Source: Mesorhizobium sp. YM1C-6-2
GTDB taxonomy: Bacteria > Pseudomonadota > Alphaproteobacteria > Rhizobiales > Rhizobiaceae
Direction: 5' to 3'
Length of the DNA stretch: 64,000 nt
Assembly (NCBI RefSeq): GCF_003666685.1
Contig: NZ_RCIZ01000014.1
Location: 22,269-86,268, forward strand
Of this stretch, positions 22,627 to 30,901 are shown one piece after another. The translations under genes were made by a program, and so were the position numbers. Within the stretch, counting starts at the first letter, position 1. Every line of letters begins with the position of its first letter. Under the pieces are notes generated by a model. It was not told the DNA's origin. It did not search any database and saw only the letters and a program-made list of their open reading frames with translations.

Positions 22627-25602
22627 ATGAAACCGATCGCCAGCGTCACGCTTCTCAAGGTTGCACTTCTCGCCAGCGTCGCGACAAGTGTCGTGGCCTC
22701 CCTTGCGTCCCAGGCGCACGCCGAAGTCGGCGTGGCGGCGGCGGTCAATGTCGACGCGAGAGGCCGCCCGCCGGGCGCCGCGCCGCGCGTCATCACGCTC
22801 GGCACGAACGTCGTCTTCAACGAGGAGATTTCCACCGACTCGGCAGGTCTGGTGCAGATACTTCTGCTCGACGGCACGACCTTCACCGTCGGGCCGAACA
22901 GCCAGCTCACCATCGACGAGTTCGTCTACGATCCCAACACCGGCGACGCCAAGGTAGTCGCGTCGCTGACCAAGGGCGTGTTCCGCTTCGTCGGTGCACG
23001 CACCAGCCAGACGGAAGGCGGCGCGACGGTGAAGACGCCGGTCGGGACGATCGGCATACGCGGCGCGGTGACGAATATCTCCTACGATCCGACCTCAGGC
23101 CAGTCGACGGCCGCTCTGGTCGCCGGCAACAAGCTCACCATCGTCGACGCCAATGGCGCCCAGCGCATCGTCTACGAGACCGGATATACGGCCGTCATCA
23201 CGATGAGCCCGGGGGGAGGCACCACGACGACGGTGCGGAAATCGACCCCGGCCGAAACCCGTGTCTTCCAGCAACAGTTGTCGAGCAAACCGGGCCAGAA
23301 CGGAGGCAATACAGGCACGCCTCCGAGCGACAAGCAGGCCGGGCAAGTCAGCCAGGCCAACTCCGGGCTACCGACCATCATGGATGTTCCGGGTTCAACG
23401 AAGCCCGTGGAACTGGCCGAGCAGATCGACGAGGTCATCAACGACAAGACGCAGGACATCATCAACGAGGACATCGCCAACGAGGAGCAACAACAACCGA
23501 ACGCTAGGCTGCTGACCGCGCCAGACACCTACCAGGCGTATTTCGGGGAAACGTTCCCTGATGCCGGCAGCCGTGGTCTCGTCGGATCGAACGACGACAA
23601 CGATCGGCTCGTGCGTCTCGAAGTCGAAGGTGACCGCCTCGTCACGAGCGACGGGTCGCTCGACCTCCCTGACCTGACCGACGATCAGGGCGATGGGCCG
23701 GGCGGCTACGAATACGCCTTGGGAGAATACGATATTTGCGACGAGGGATGCTACAGTTCAGCGACCTTGGGGGTTGAGAAGCTTGCCGGCGTCGCCTATG
23801 CCGGGCGCGGGGATTTCGTTACCTACCTTCTTGGAATAGACAATATCGGGAGTAGCGAGGACAACCCGGCGCTCAAGCCCGTCTATGTGATCTACGGAAC
23901 GCCAACCAGCTCCGGGCAATTGGAAGATATGTTCTATGGCGGCGATGGCATCCGCGAGTACCGTCTGACCGAAGACCCCATCCAGCAATTGGCGGGAAAT
24001 CCCAACTTTGGCATACCCGCGCCGTTTTTCAGCAACGAACTGTACCAAGGCGATTTCGACTCGATCGGATTCCATACGACCGATCTGCTTGTGATCGAGC
24101 CGGGCGGGTCCGAGACCGCTGACACGCGGGGCTACCTGTCCTGGGTGGACATTCAGGGGGCGGGGAGCGGCCAGAAGAGCGCCATCTTTCTGATGACGCC
24201 GAACCTCTATCAGAATTCGGACGACGATTTTCAGTTGGATGGCGGGCGAAGGGGCAGCTTCCGCCACGCGAGCGGAGCAACCGCTACAAATCTCCGCGGA
24301 GGAATATCGACGCTGCCGGGAGCGACCGGAGCGCACTTCTTCGGGGAGAATGCCGACCATTTCGTCATCGGAACGTCAATCGATCCCGCCGATACCTTTT
24401 TCGACAGCAATCATGGCGGCTCTCTTGACCAGAACGTGCCCGGGTATTTGTCAGACGGCAATTTCTCGACGCACCACGTCGCCAGCCTCGTCAACGTCAC
24501 GACCCAGAAAGAGGCGCTGAGCGTCGACGAACCCTATGGACTGAAGAACGGCGGCGCAGACGGAAAGCTGACCGGCTTCATGGCCGGCATGGGCGAAACC
24601 GACCACTGGGGAACGAACACCCAGTATCGCCTGACCGGCAACAATCTCGAAGTCAATTTCAATGCTCAGGACAACGCCTTCGCCGCGCGCGGCACGGTCT
24701 ATGACGCCGGCAATGACGACCCGCAACTGGCCAATATCCTCTTGACGTTTGGCCACTACAGCGAGGGCGGCAACGAATATCCCGGAGCCGGCACTTACGT
24801 TGACGATGTCCACTACGGCGCGGTCCACAACAATGGGGCTGTGAGTGGCGCCCCGGATGATGCCGAGGATATGAACACCAGAATCCGCACAGATGGCGGA
24901 GCCGACCTGCCCGAATACGGCTTCAACGCGGGCAGCTACATCGTGTCCGGTCGAGCCAATCCGATCGATGGCTACAAGCATCTCGAATCCGAAAGCTACA
25001 GTTGTTCGGACTGCGATTTCATCCAATGGGGCTGGTGGGGAACCAGGGTTCAGTCCGATGTCGATCCGGATCCCGACAATGAACATATCCGAACCGACTA
25101 CGTGCACATGGGCACATGGGTCGCTGGCGACATCAGCACCGACGCGGAAATCGATGCCCTGGTGGCGAACGCGGAGCAAATTCCGCTCGGGGCGACCGTC
25201 TATTATTCGGGCACTGTCATTGGGAACGTGGCGCGCGCGGACGGTCCGAATACCGCTTCCTATATTGCAACCGGCGACCTGGGCGTTTCGTATAATTTCA
25301 GTGATCGCACCGGTGATGTCGACATCAGCAATTTCGATGGGAACGTGGCGCTTAGCGGCACCCGCACCATTCAGCAGACCGATTCTTGGCAGACGGCTCT
25401 GAGGGGCGTTCAACTGGAAGGCGCCAATGTTTATGCCGGCAACGGTTCGCTGACCGGAACTTTCAACGGTGCCTTCGTCAACAATCCGGCCGCCCAAACC
25501 GGTCCAAACGTCGCGTCCGGTGTCATCGGCAGCTTTGATTTTACCGGTGCAGGCGTGAATGCGGCCGGCACCGGCGCCGCTGTGTATAACGGCATCGACT
25601 AA
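22627..25602 (+). CDS. Large secreted FecR-domain protein with TbpB-like C-terminal barrel
   Basis: 991-residue protein. The signal peptide ends at SQAHA (residue 32). A FecR domain lies at about 45-160, with LLLDGTTFTVGPNSQLTIDEF, KGVFRFVGA and KTPVGTIGIRG. A Pro/Gln/Asn linker (about 200-300) follows. The remaining 690 residues are of unknown type, with Cys pairs (DICDEGC and SYSCSDCDFIQWGWW). The last 140 residues have a beta-rich pattern (VSYNFSDRTGDVDISNF, GTFNGAFVN, GSFDFTGAG) like the TbpB/Slam-cargo barrel. There is no lipobox. The part after residue 300 appears less GC-rich than its neighbours. The ATG at 22627 is chosen, with a GTG at 22618 possible. Confidence 0.7.
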   Translation: MKPIASVTLLKVALLASVATSVVASLASQAHAEVGVAAAVNVDARGRPPGAAPRVITLGTNVVFNEEISTDSAGLVQILLLDGTTFTVGPNSQLTIDEFVYDPNTGDAKVVASLTKGVFRFVGARTSQTEGGATVKTPVGTIGIRGAVTNISYDPTSGQSTAALVAGNKLTIVDANGAQRIVYETGYTAVITMSPGGGTTTTVRKSTPAETRVFQQQLSSKPGQNGGNTGTPPSDKQAGQVSQANSGLPTIMDVPGSTKPVELAEQIDEVINDKTQDIINEDIANEEQQQPNARLLTAPDTYQAYFGETFPDAGSRGLVGSNDDNDRLVRLEVEGDRLVTSDGSLDLPDLTDDQGDGPGGYEYALGEYDICDEGCYSSATLGVEKLAGVAYAGRGDFVTYLLGIDNIGSSEDNPALKPVYVIYGTPTSSGQLEDMFYGGDGIREYRLTEDPIQQLAGNPNFGIPAPFFSNELYQGDFDSIGFHTTDLLVIEPGGSETADTRGYLSWVDIQGAGSGQKSAIFLMTPNLYQNSDDDFQLDGGRRGSFRHASGATATNLRGGISTLPGATGAHFFGENADHFVIGTSIDPADTFFDSNHGGSLDQNVPGYLSDGNFSTHHVASLVNVTTQKEALSVDEPYGLKNGGADGKLTGFMAGMGETDHWGTNTQYRLTGNNLEVNFNAQDNAFAARGTVYDAGNDDPQLANILLTFGHYSEGGNEYPGAGTYVDDVHYGAVHNNGAVSGAPDDAEDMNTRIRTDGGADLPEYGFNAGSYIVSGRANPIDGYKHLESESYSCSDCDFIQWGWWGTRVQSDVDPDPDNEHIRTDYVHMGTWVAGDISTDAEIDALVANAEQIPLGATVYYSGTVIGNVARADGPNTASYIATGDLGVSYNFSDRTGDVDISNFDGNVALSGTRTIQQTDSWQTALRGVQLEGANVYAGNGSLTGTFNGAFVNNPAAQTGPNVASGVIGSFDFTGAGVNAAGTGAAVYNGID

Positions 25603-26260
25603 GCGGAGATTACTCTCCAACGTCCGGCGGCAGTCCTCGGCGTGGGGATAAAATATCTCGGCTAGTTGCGAATCCGCATTTTTCTGCGCCTTGGCTTTCC
25701 GCCAACCTATTGAAATTGTTGGATCGACAGCCGAAGCAGTGCCCTGTCAGCAAGAATCTATTCGCAACTGCACTCACACCCCTCTCGCCTGAGCGATACT
25801 TCTCGCATCGCCCTCGCGGGAACCCTGGTCCGGACCAGGGATCAGGGGAGGGCGGCGGTACCGGTTCGGTCGCGCGGAGGTGGCGCGGCTGGGTGATGAG
25901 CCCCGAGGACCGGGCCCTGACCGAGGTCGCGCGGTGAAACGATTCTGCGTCCCCTCCAGGTAGGGCAAGAACGCCGGCGGGGTACGGGAAACCGGCCACG
26001 TAATACAATTTGAGAGGCCAGGCCCCGTGCCCCGCTTCCCGACTTCTGCTCCCGTGGCGAGCAGCGTTCTTTGACAAAGGCCAGACTGCGAAGCAGGGCG
26101 TGGCAACGGTCACGTATACCGCAAGCCCACGCGGGCGTCGCAGCGGTACGGCCCGTAGAAAAAACTTATGGCGTGGTGAGGGGACTCGGCTTCTTTCCAC
26201 AACGCCCCTTGCCTCCCGGCCCACGGCGCGGCAACTCTAGGCGCGCATTGAGGGGATCGA
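25603..26260. other. 658-base gap without a supported gene
   Basis: Reading frames here lack recognisable domains or ribosome sites. The only clear structure is a perfect 18-base palindrome at 25823-25840, listed separately. No promoter consensus is obvious before the cyclase gene, whose ribosome site GAGGGG is at the end of the gap. Confidence 0.5.
25823..25840. repeat. Perfect 18-base palindrome
   Basis: CCCTGGTCCGGACCAGGG reads identically on both strands. No T-run follows, so it is not a standard terminator. It may be an operator or a dispersed palindromic element. Confidence 0.6.
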
Positions 26261-28483
26261 ATGCGGGCCTTGCTGACACGACTGTTGTTTCTCGCCCGGC
26301 GCCGGCGTTACCTCGCCATCTGGTCGGCCGGCCTCGTCGTCATCGCGCTGGTCATTGCCGCCGCCTTCTCGCCGTTCAGCCCGCTCGACCGGCTGAATGC
26401 GCTGGTCTTCGACACCTACCAGAAGCTCAAGCCGCGCGAGGCGACCGAGAGCGCCGTTGCCGTCATCGACATCGACGACGAGAGCATCCGCCAGTTCGGC
26501 CAATGGCCGTGGTCGCGTACCGTGCTTGCGTCCGTCATCGACCGGCTGGCCGCCGAGGGCGCTGCCGCGATCGGGCTCGACATCATCCTGTCGGAGCCGG
26601 ACCGCACCTCGCCGGCGCTGGCGGTCGCGCAACTCGAGAACCAGGGTTTTCAGGTCACCTATCCCAGCTCGGCATCGGACCTCGACCACGACCGCATACT
26701 CGCCGCGAGCTTCGCCAAGGCGCCTGTCGTTGCGGGCCTCGTGCTGTCGGAAGGCGTCGACACGCCGCCGCCGCCGGCGAAGGCCGGCTTCGCCTTCGCC
26801 GGCGAGAATCCGGCCGCCTACCTGCCGTCCTTCCCAGGTTCAGTGCGCAACCTTCCCGTGCTGGACGAGGCGGCGCCCGGCCTCGGCGTGTTCTCCTTCC
26901 CGCGCCAGGAAGACGGCGTGGTGCGCCAGATCCCGCTGATCTCCCGCCAGGGCGAGAACCTCTATCCGGCGCTCTCGATCGAGTCGCTCAGGGTCGCGCA
27001 GGGCGCGTCGAGCTTCGTCATCAAGAGCACCGGCGCCTCCGGCGAGTTCGACACCGGCCAACCCGGCATGACCGCGCTCAAGGTCGGCGAATTCGAGGTT
27101 CCGACCGGGGCGGACGGCCGCATCTGGGTCTACTACACACGCGAGCCGACCTCGCCGCTGATCCCGGTCCACCGCCTGCTCGGCGACCCCGACCCGGAAC
27201 TCACCAGCCAGATCGAGGGACGCGTCGTGCTCATCGGTACGTCGGCTGTCGGCTTGCGCGATCTCGTCGCGACGCCGCTCACGGCGGGCTTCCCCGGCGT
27301 GCTCGTCCATGCCGCGATCATCGACCAGATCGTCAACCAGAAATTCCTGACCCGCCCGGACTGGGCGATCGGCTTCGAGATCGTCGTGGCGATCGGCCTC
27401 GGCCTCCTGGTGCTCGCTTTCCTGCCCTGGCTGTCGACCACTGCCAACGCCGTCATTGCCGCCGGCGCCATCGCGGTCAGCATAGGCTTCGGCTGGTTCG
27501 CCTTCGCCAATTACGACCTTCTGCTCTCGCCCATCCTACCGGCGCAGACCTCGCTGCTCGCCTACGGCGTCGCCTCCGGCGTCAGGTTGCTGCTCAGCGA
27601 AAGCGAAAGCCGCTACATACGCGGCGCCTTCGCCCATTACCTCTCGCCCGCCATGGTCGAGGAACTGGTCGAGAATCCCGACGCGCTGGTGCTCGGCGGC
27701 GAGAACCGGGAACTCACCATCCTGTTCTGCGATATCCGGTCCTTCACCACGATCTCGGAGACGATGGAGCCGACCGAGCTCACCGTCTTCCTCAACAATT
27801 TCCTGACGCCGATGACCGACGTGCTGATGGAGAAGGGCGCCACCATCGACAAATATATCGGCGATGCGATCATGGCCTTCTGGAACGCGCCGCTCGACGT
27901 CCCCCAGCATCGCCAGCGCGCCTGCGAGAGCGTGCTCGCAATGCTCGACGCGCTGGAGAAGCTCAATGCGACGCTCGAAAAGCCGGTCAGGATCGGCGCC
28001 GGGCTCAACACCGGCATATGCTGCGTCGGCAATCTCGGCTCGCGCCAGCGCTTCGATTATTCGGCGATAGGCGACAGCGTCAATGTCGGCTCGCGCATCG
28101 AAGGCCTGACCAAGCAGTACGGGCTCTCCAACCTCATCGCCGAGAGCACCGCGCGCGAGGTCGAGGGCTTGGCCATGCTGGAGGTCGACAAGGTGATGGT
28201 CGTCGGCCGCGACGAGGCGACGCTCGTCTACACGCTGCTCGGCGGACGCGAACGCGCCGCCCAAGAGGACTTTCTGGAATTGAAGCGCCAGCACGACCGC
28301 TTCCTCGCCAGCTACCGCTCGATGCGCTTCGACGAGGCCGCGAACGATCTGGCGCTTCTGAGGAAGACGGGCCCGGAGCAGCTCGCGAAGATGTATGCCG
28401 AATACCAGCACCGGCTTGACGCCTATTTGGTCACGCCGCCGGCGGCGGACTGGGACGGCTCCTGGAGGGCCGAGCACAAATGA
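26261..28483 (+). CDS. CHASE2-domain class III adenylate/guanylate cyclase
   Basis: 740-residue membrane cyclase. One TM lies near residues 18-38. A periplasmic CHASE2 domain (about 45-360) carries DIDDESIRQFGQWPWSR. Further TM helices span about 365-450, and a cytoplasmic cyclase domain runs about 475-650. Metal-binding Asp residues are in LFCDIRSFT and YIGDAIMAF. The Lys in TIDKYIGD and Asp in FDYSAIGDSVN are consistent with ATP specificity. It probably makes cAMP in response to a periplasmic signal. GAGGGG precedes the ATG. The stop overlaps the LacI regulator start (ATGA). FecR proteins and CHASE2 often co-occur, which fits the gene upstream. Confidence 0.88.
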   Translation: MRALLTRLLFLARRRRYLAIWSAGLVVIALVIAAAFSPFSPLDRLNALVFDTYQKLKPREATESAVAVIDIDDESIRQFGQWPWSRTVLASVIDRLAAEGAAAIGLDIILSEPDRTSPALAVAQLENQGFQVTYPSSASDLDHDRILAASFAKAPVVAGLVLSEGVDTPPPPAKAGFAFAGENPAAYLPSFPGSVRNLPVLDEAAPGLGVFSFPRQEDGVVRQIPLISRQGENLYPALSIESLRVAQGASSFVIKSTGASGEFDTGQPGMTALKVGEFEVPTGADGRIWVYYTREPTSPLIPVHRLLGDPDPELTSQIEGRVVLIGTSAVGLRDLVATPLTAGFPGVLVHAAIIDQIVNQKFLTRPDWAIGFEIVVAIGLGLLVLAFLPWLSTTANAVIAAGAIAVSIGFGWFAFANYDLLLSPILPAQTSLLAYGVASGVRLLLSESESRYIRGAFAHYLSPAMVEELVENPDALVLGGENRELTILFCDIRSFTTISETMEPTELTVFLNNFLTPMTDVLMEKGATIDKYIGDAIMAFWNAPLDVPQHRQRACESVLAMLDALEKLNATLEKPVRIGAGLNTGICCVGNLGSRQRFDYSAIGDSVNVGSRIEGLTKQYGLSNLIAESTAREVEGLAMLEVDKVMVVGRDEATLVYTLLGGRERAAQEDFLELKRQHDRFLASYRSMRFDEAANDLALLRKTGPEQLAKMYAEYQHRLDAYLVTPPAADWDGSWRAEHK

Positions 28484-29514
28484 AGCCGCGCGCACGCCGC
28501 GGGGGCGGCCGCCCGACCATCGCCGACGTGGCACGGCTGGCAGGCGTCGGCGCGATCACGGTGTCGCGCGCGCTGCGCGAGCCCGAACGGGTGTCGGAAA
28601 GCCTGCGCCAGCAGATCCAGCAGGCGGTCGAGGAACTCGGCTATGTGCCCGACCCCAATGCCCGCGCGCTTGCCTCGGCGCGCGCTGAGGTGTTCGGAGT
28701 CTTGGTGCCGTCGCTCACCAACAACGTCTTTGCCGAGGTGGTGCGCGGCATCTATGACAGCCTCTCCGACAGCTCCTTCCGCGTCCAGCTCGGCAACACG
28801 CATTATTCCGGGCTCGAGGAGGAGCGGCTGCTCCAGGTCTTCCTCAGCCAGCGGCCGGCCGCGCTGATCGTGTCGGGCATCGACCAGACAGCCACGGCGC
28901 GCAAGCTGCTCGAAACCGCCGGCTGCCCGGTCGTGCAGATCATGGAGACCGGGCCGGAGCCGATCGACATGATGGTCGGCTTCTCGCATTTCGAGGGCGG
29001 GCGCACCGCCGTCAACCACATGATCGAGGTCGGCTACCGCAAGATCGGCTTCCTCGGCGCGCGCATGGATCCGCGCTCGCAGCGCCGGCTCGCCGGCTAC
29101 CGCGCGGCGATGGAGACGGCAGGGCTCTTCGACCCGCGCCTGGTGACGACGACGCCGGTGCCCTCCAGTGTCACGCTCGGGCGCGATCTGTTCCGCGATG
29201 CGCTGGCCAAGATGCCGTCGCTCGACGGCGTCTTCTGCAACAATGACGATATCGCGCTCGGCGTGCTGTTCGAATGCCATCGCGCATCGATCGCGGTGCC
29301 GCAGACGATCGGCATAGCAGGCTTCAACGACCTCGACATGATGCAGGTCGCCTTTCCGTCGGTCACCAGTATCCGCACGCCCCGCTATGAGATCGGCCAC
29401 CGCGCTGTCGCCATGGCGCGTGCCGAGATCGACGGAGCGCGACCCGAGAACCGCGTCGTCGATCTCGGCTTCGAACTCAAGCGCCGCGAAAGCACCGACC
29501 GCCCGAAAAATTGA
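28480..29514 (+). CDS. LacI-family regulator, GntR/gluconate-type
   Basis: 344-residue repressor. The N-terminal LacI helix-turn-helix is TIADVARLAGVGAITVSRAL, with hinge helix PNARALASAR. A periplasmic-binding-protein-like effector domain is at 65-340. Among LacI proteins the sequence is closest in style to gluconate repressors (VGAITVSRALREPERVS). The ATG overlaps the cyclase stop (ATGA), so it is translationally coupled to it. A palindrome TGGTAGCGCTACCA lies 37 bases downstream and probably is its operator. The regulated genes are the transporter and gluconokinase that follow. Confidence 0.88.
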   Translation: MKPRARRGGGRPTIADVARLAGVGAITVSRALREPERVSESLRQQIQQAVEELGYVPDPNARALASARAEVFGVLVPSLTNNVFAEVVRGIYDSLSDSSFRVQLGNTHYSGLEEERLLQVFLSQRPAALIVSGIDQTATARKLLETAGCPVVQIMETGPEPIDMMVGFSHFEGGRTAVNHMIEVGYRKIGFLGARMDPRSQRRLAGYRAAMETAGLFDPRLVTTTPVPSSVTLGRDLFRDALAKMPSLDGVFCNNDDIALGVLFECHRASIAVPQTIGIAGFNDLDMMQVAFPSVTSIRTPRYEIGHRAVAMARAEIDGARPENRVVDLGFELKRRESTDRPKN

Positions 29515-29550
29515 AGCTTACGTAGCGGAATCTCGCTTTACAGCTGATTT

Positions 29551-29564
29551 TGGTAGCGCTACCA
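29551..29564 (+). promoter_or_regulatory. LacI-type operator
   Basis: Perfect 14-base palindrome TGGTAGCGCTACCA with a central CG, typical of LacI-family sites. It lies between the regulator and the solute-binding protein gene. Confidence 0.75.
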
Positions 29565-29713
29565 TTCGAATTGTCCGTACCGCCGGGCAGGCGGTACGGA
29601 CGGGAGGATGTACGGCCCCGCGGCGGCCGGCGGCATGGCCGCAATCACACGGGAGAGACTGGCTGCCGCCGTTTTCCGGTGAACGCAGCGCAACTTCAAA
29701 TGGGAGGAATGAA

Positions 29714-30838
29714 ATGCTCAAGTCGCTTCTTGGCGGCGTCATCGCCGCTACCGCAATGACACTTCTCTCGACGACCGCAATGGCGGAGCCGGAAATCGTC
29801 AGCGGCCCGGCCGCCGATCCGGAATGCTTCGCCGCCTGGACGCCTGAGACCAAGTTCTTCAAATTTCCGGCGAAAGAAGGCCCCTATCGGATCGCGCTCG
29901 CCAACGGCTACATCGCCAACACCTGGCGCATCCAGATGATCCAGACCGCCAAGGCCTATGCGGCGCAGCCCGACGTGGCCGCCAAGCTGAAGGAGTTCAA
30001 GGTGGTGTCGACGGGCGAGGATGTGCCGGCGCAGATTTCCGCCATCAACAACTTCATCGATTCCGGCTACGACGCGATTGTCGTCAACGCGCAGAACCCG
30101 ACCGCCTTCGCGCCTGTCATCAAGCGCGCCAAGGATGCCGGCGTGGTGCTGGTCGCCTTCGATAACATCCTCGACACCGAAGACGCCATCAACGTCAACG
30201 TCGACCAGAAGGGCCTGGGCGTTCTGTGGGGCGACTGGCTGGTCAAGCACCTGCCGGAAGGCGGCAAGATCCTCGAAGTGCGCGGCGTTGCCGGCACGTC
30301 CGTCGATACCGACCGCCACAACGGCATCCATGAGACGCTCGATGCCAGCGGCAAGAAGTGGGACGTCGTCGAAGTACTCGGCAAGTGGGACGATCCCACC
30401 GCGCAGAAGGCGACGGCAGACGCGATCGCCGTGCACAAGAAGTTCGACGGCATCACCGCGCAGGGCGGTGACACCGGCGTCGTGCAGGCGATGATCGACG
30501 CGCAGCATCCCTTCGTGCCGTTCGGCGGCGAGACGGAGAACGGCTTCCGCAAGTTCTGTTCGAAGTTCTCCGGCGACGGCCTGAAGTGCACATCGGCAGG
30601 CTCAGGTCCGGCACAGGTCGCGGTCGCCATCAAGACGGCCATCGCCGCGCTTGAGGGCGAGGTCATCCCGCAGACGGTGAAGCTGCCGCTCGCCATCGTC
30701 TCGGATCCAGACTTCAAGGAAGGCGAGGACTTCTTCCCGTCCGAATCCGACAATTTCTTCGTCGGCAACTCCTTCCCCACCTGCGGCATCAATTTCAGCG
30801 CGCAGGAAATCATGGGCCAGACCAAGGAAAACCAGTAG
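29714..30838 (+). CDS. CUT2 sugar ABC transporter, periplasmic binding protein
   Basis: 374-residue type I periplasmic binding protein. The signal peptide ends at TTAMA (about residue 23). The ligand-binding lobes show IALANGYIANTWRIQM and IVVNAQNPTAFAPVI, which match sugar-binding proteins of the ribose/xylose class. Two Cys pairs may form disulfides (e.g. FRKFCSKF...LKCTSA). GGGAGGAATGAA precedes the ATG at 29714. It is the first gene of the transporter operon after the LacI operator. The substrate is probably gluconate or a related sugar acid or sugar, inferred from the gluconokinase at the operon end. Confidence 0.88.
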   Translation: MLKSLLGGVIAATAMTLLSTTAMAEPEIVSGPAADPECFAAWTPETKFFKFPAKEGPYRIALANGYIANTWRIQMIQTAKAYAAQPDVAAKLKEFKVVSTGEDVPAQISAINNFIDSGYDAIVVNAQNPTAFAPVIKRAKDAGVVLVAFDNILDTEDAINVNVDQKGLGVLWGDWLVKHLPEGGKILEVRGVAGTSVDTDRHNGIHETLDASGKKWDVVEVLGKWDDPTAQKATADAIAVHKKFDGITAQGGDTGVVQAMIDAQHPFVPFGGETENGFRKFCSKFSGDGLKCTSAGSGPAQVAVAIKTAIAALEGEVIPQTVKLPLAIVSDPDFKEGEDFFPSESDNFFVGNSFPTCGINFSAQEIMGQTKENQ

Positions 30839-30901
30839 GCTGGCCTGAAATCTCCGGCGCCGTAAATAGCGGCGCCGGAAGCCTGAATGACGGGGAGGTT
30901 C

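Noticed and set aside
25603..26260. Possible remnant gene or mobile element in the 658-base gap
   Set aside because: Frames in all directions lack motifs, there are no terminal repeats or target duplications, and only one palindrome is clear.
26071..28419. 782-residue reading frame in another frame of the CHASE2 cyclase
   Set aside because: The composition is dominated by Arg and Pro with no motifs, while the other frame has complete CHASE2 and cyclase domains.
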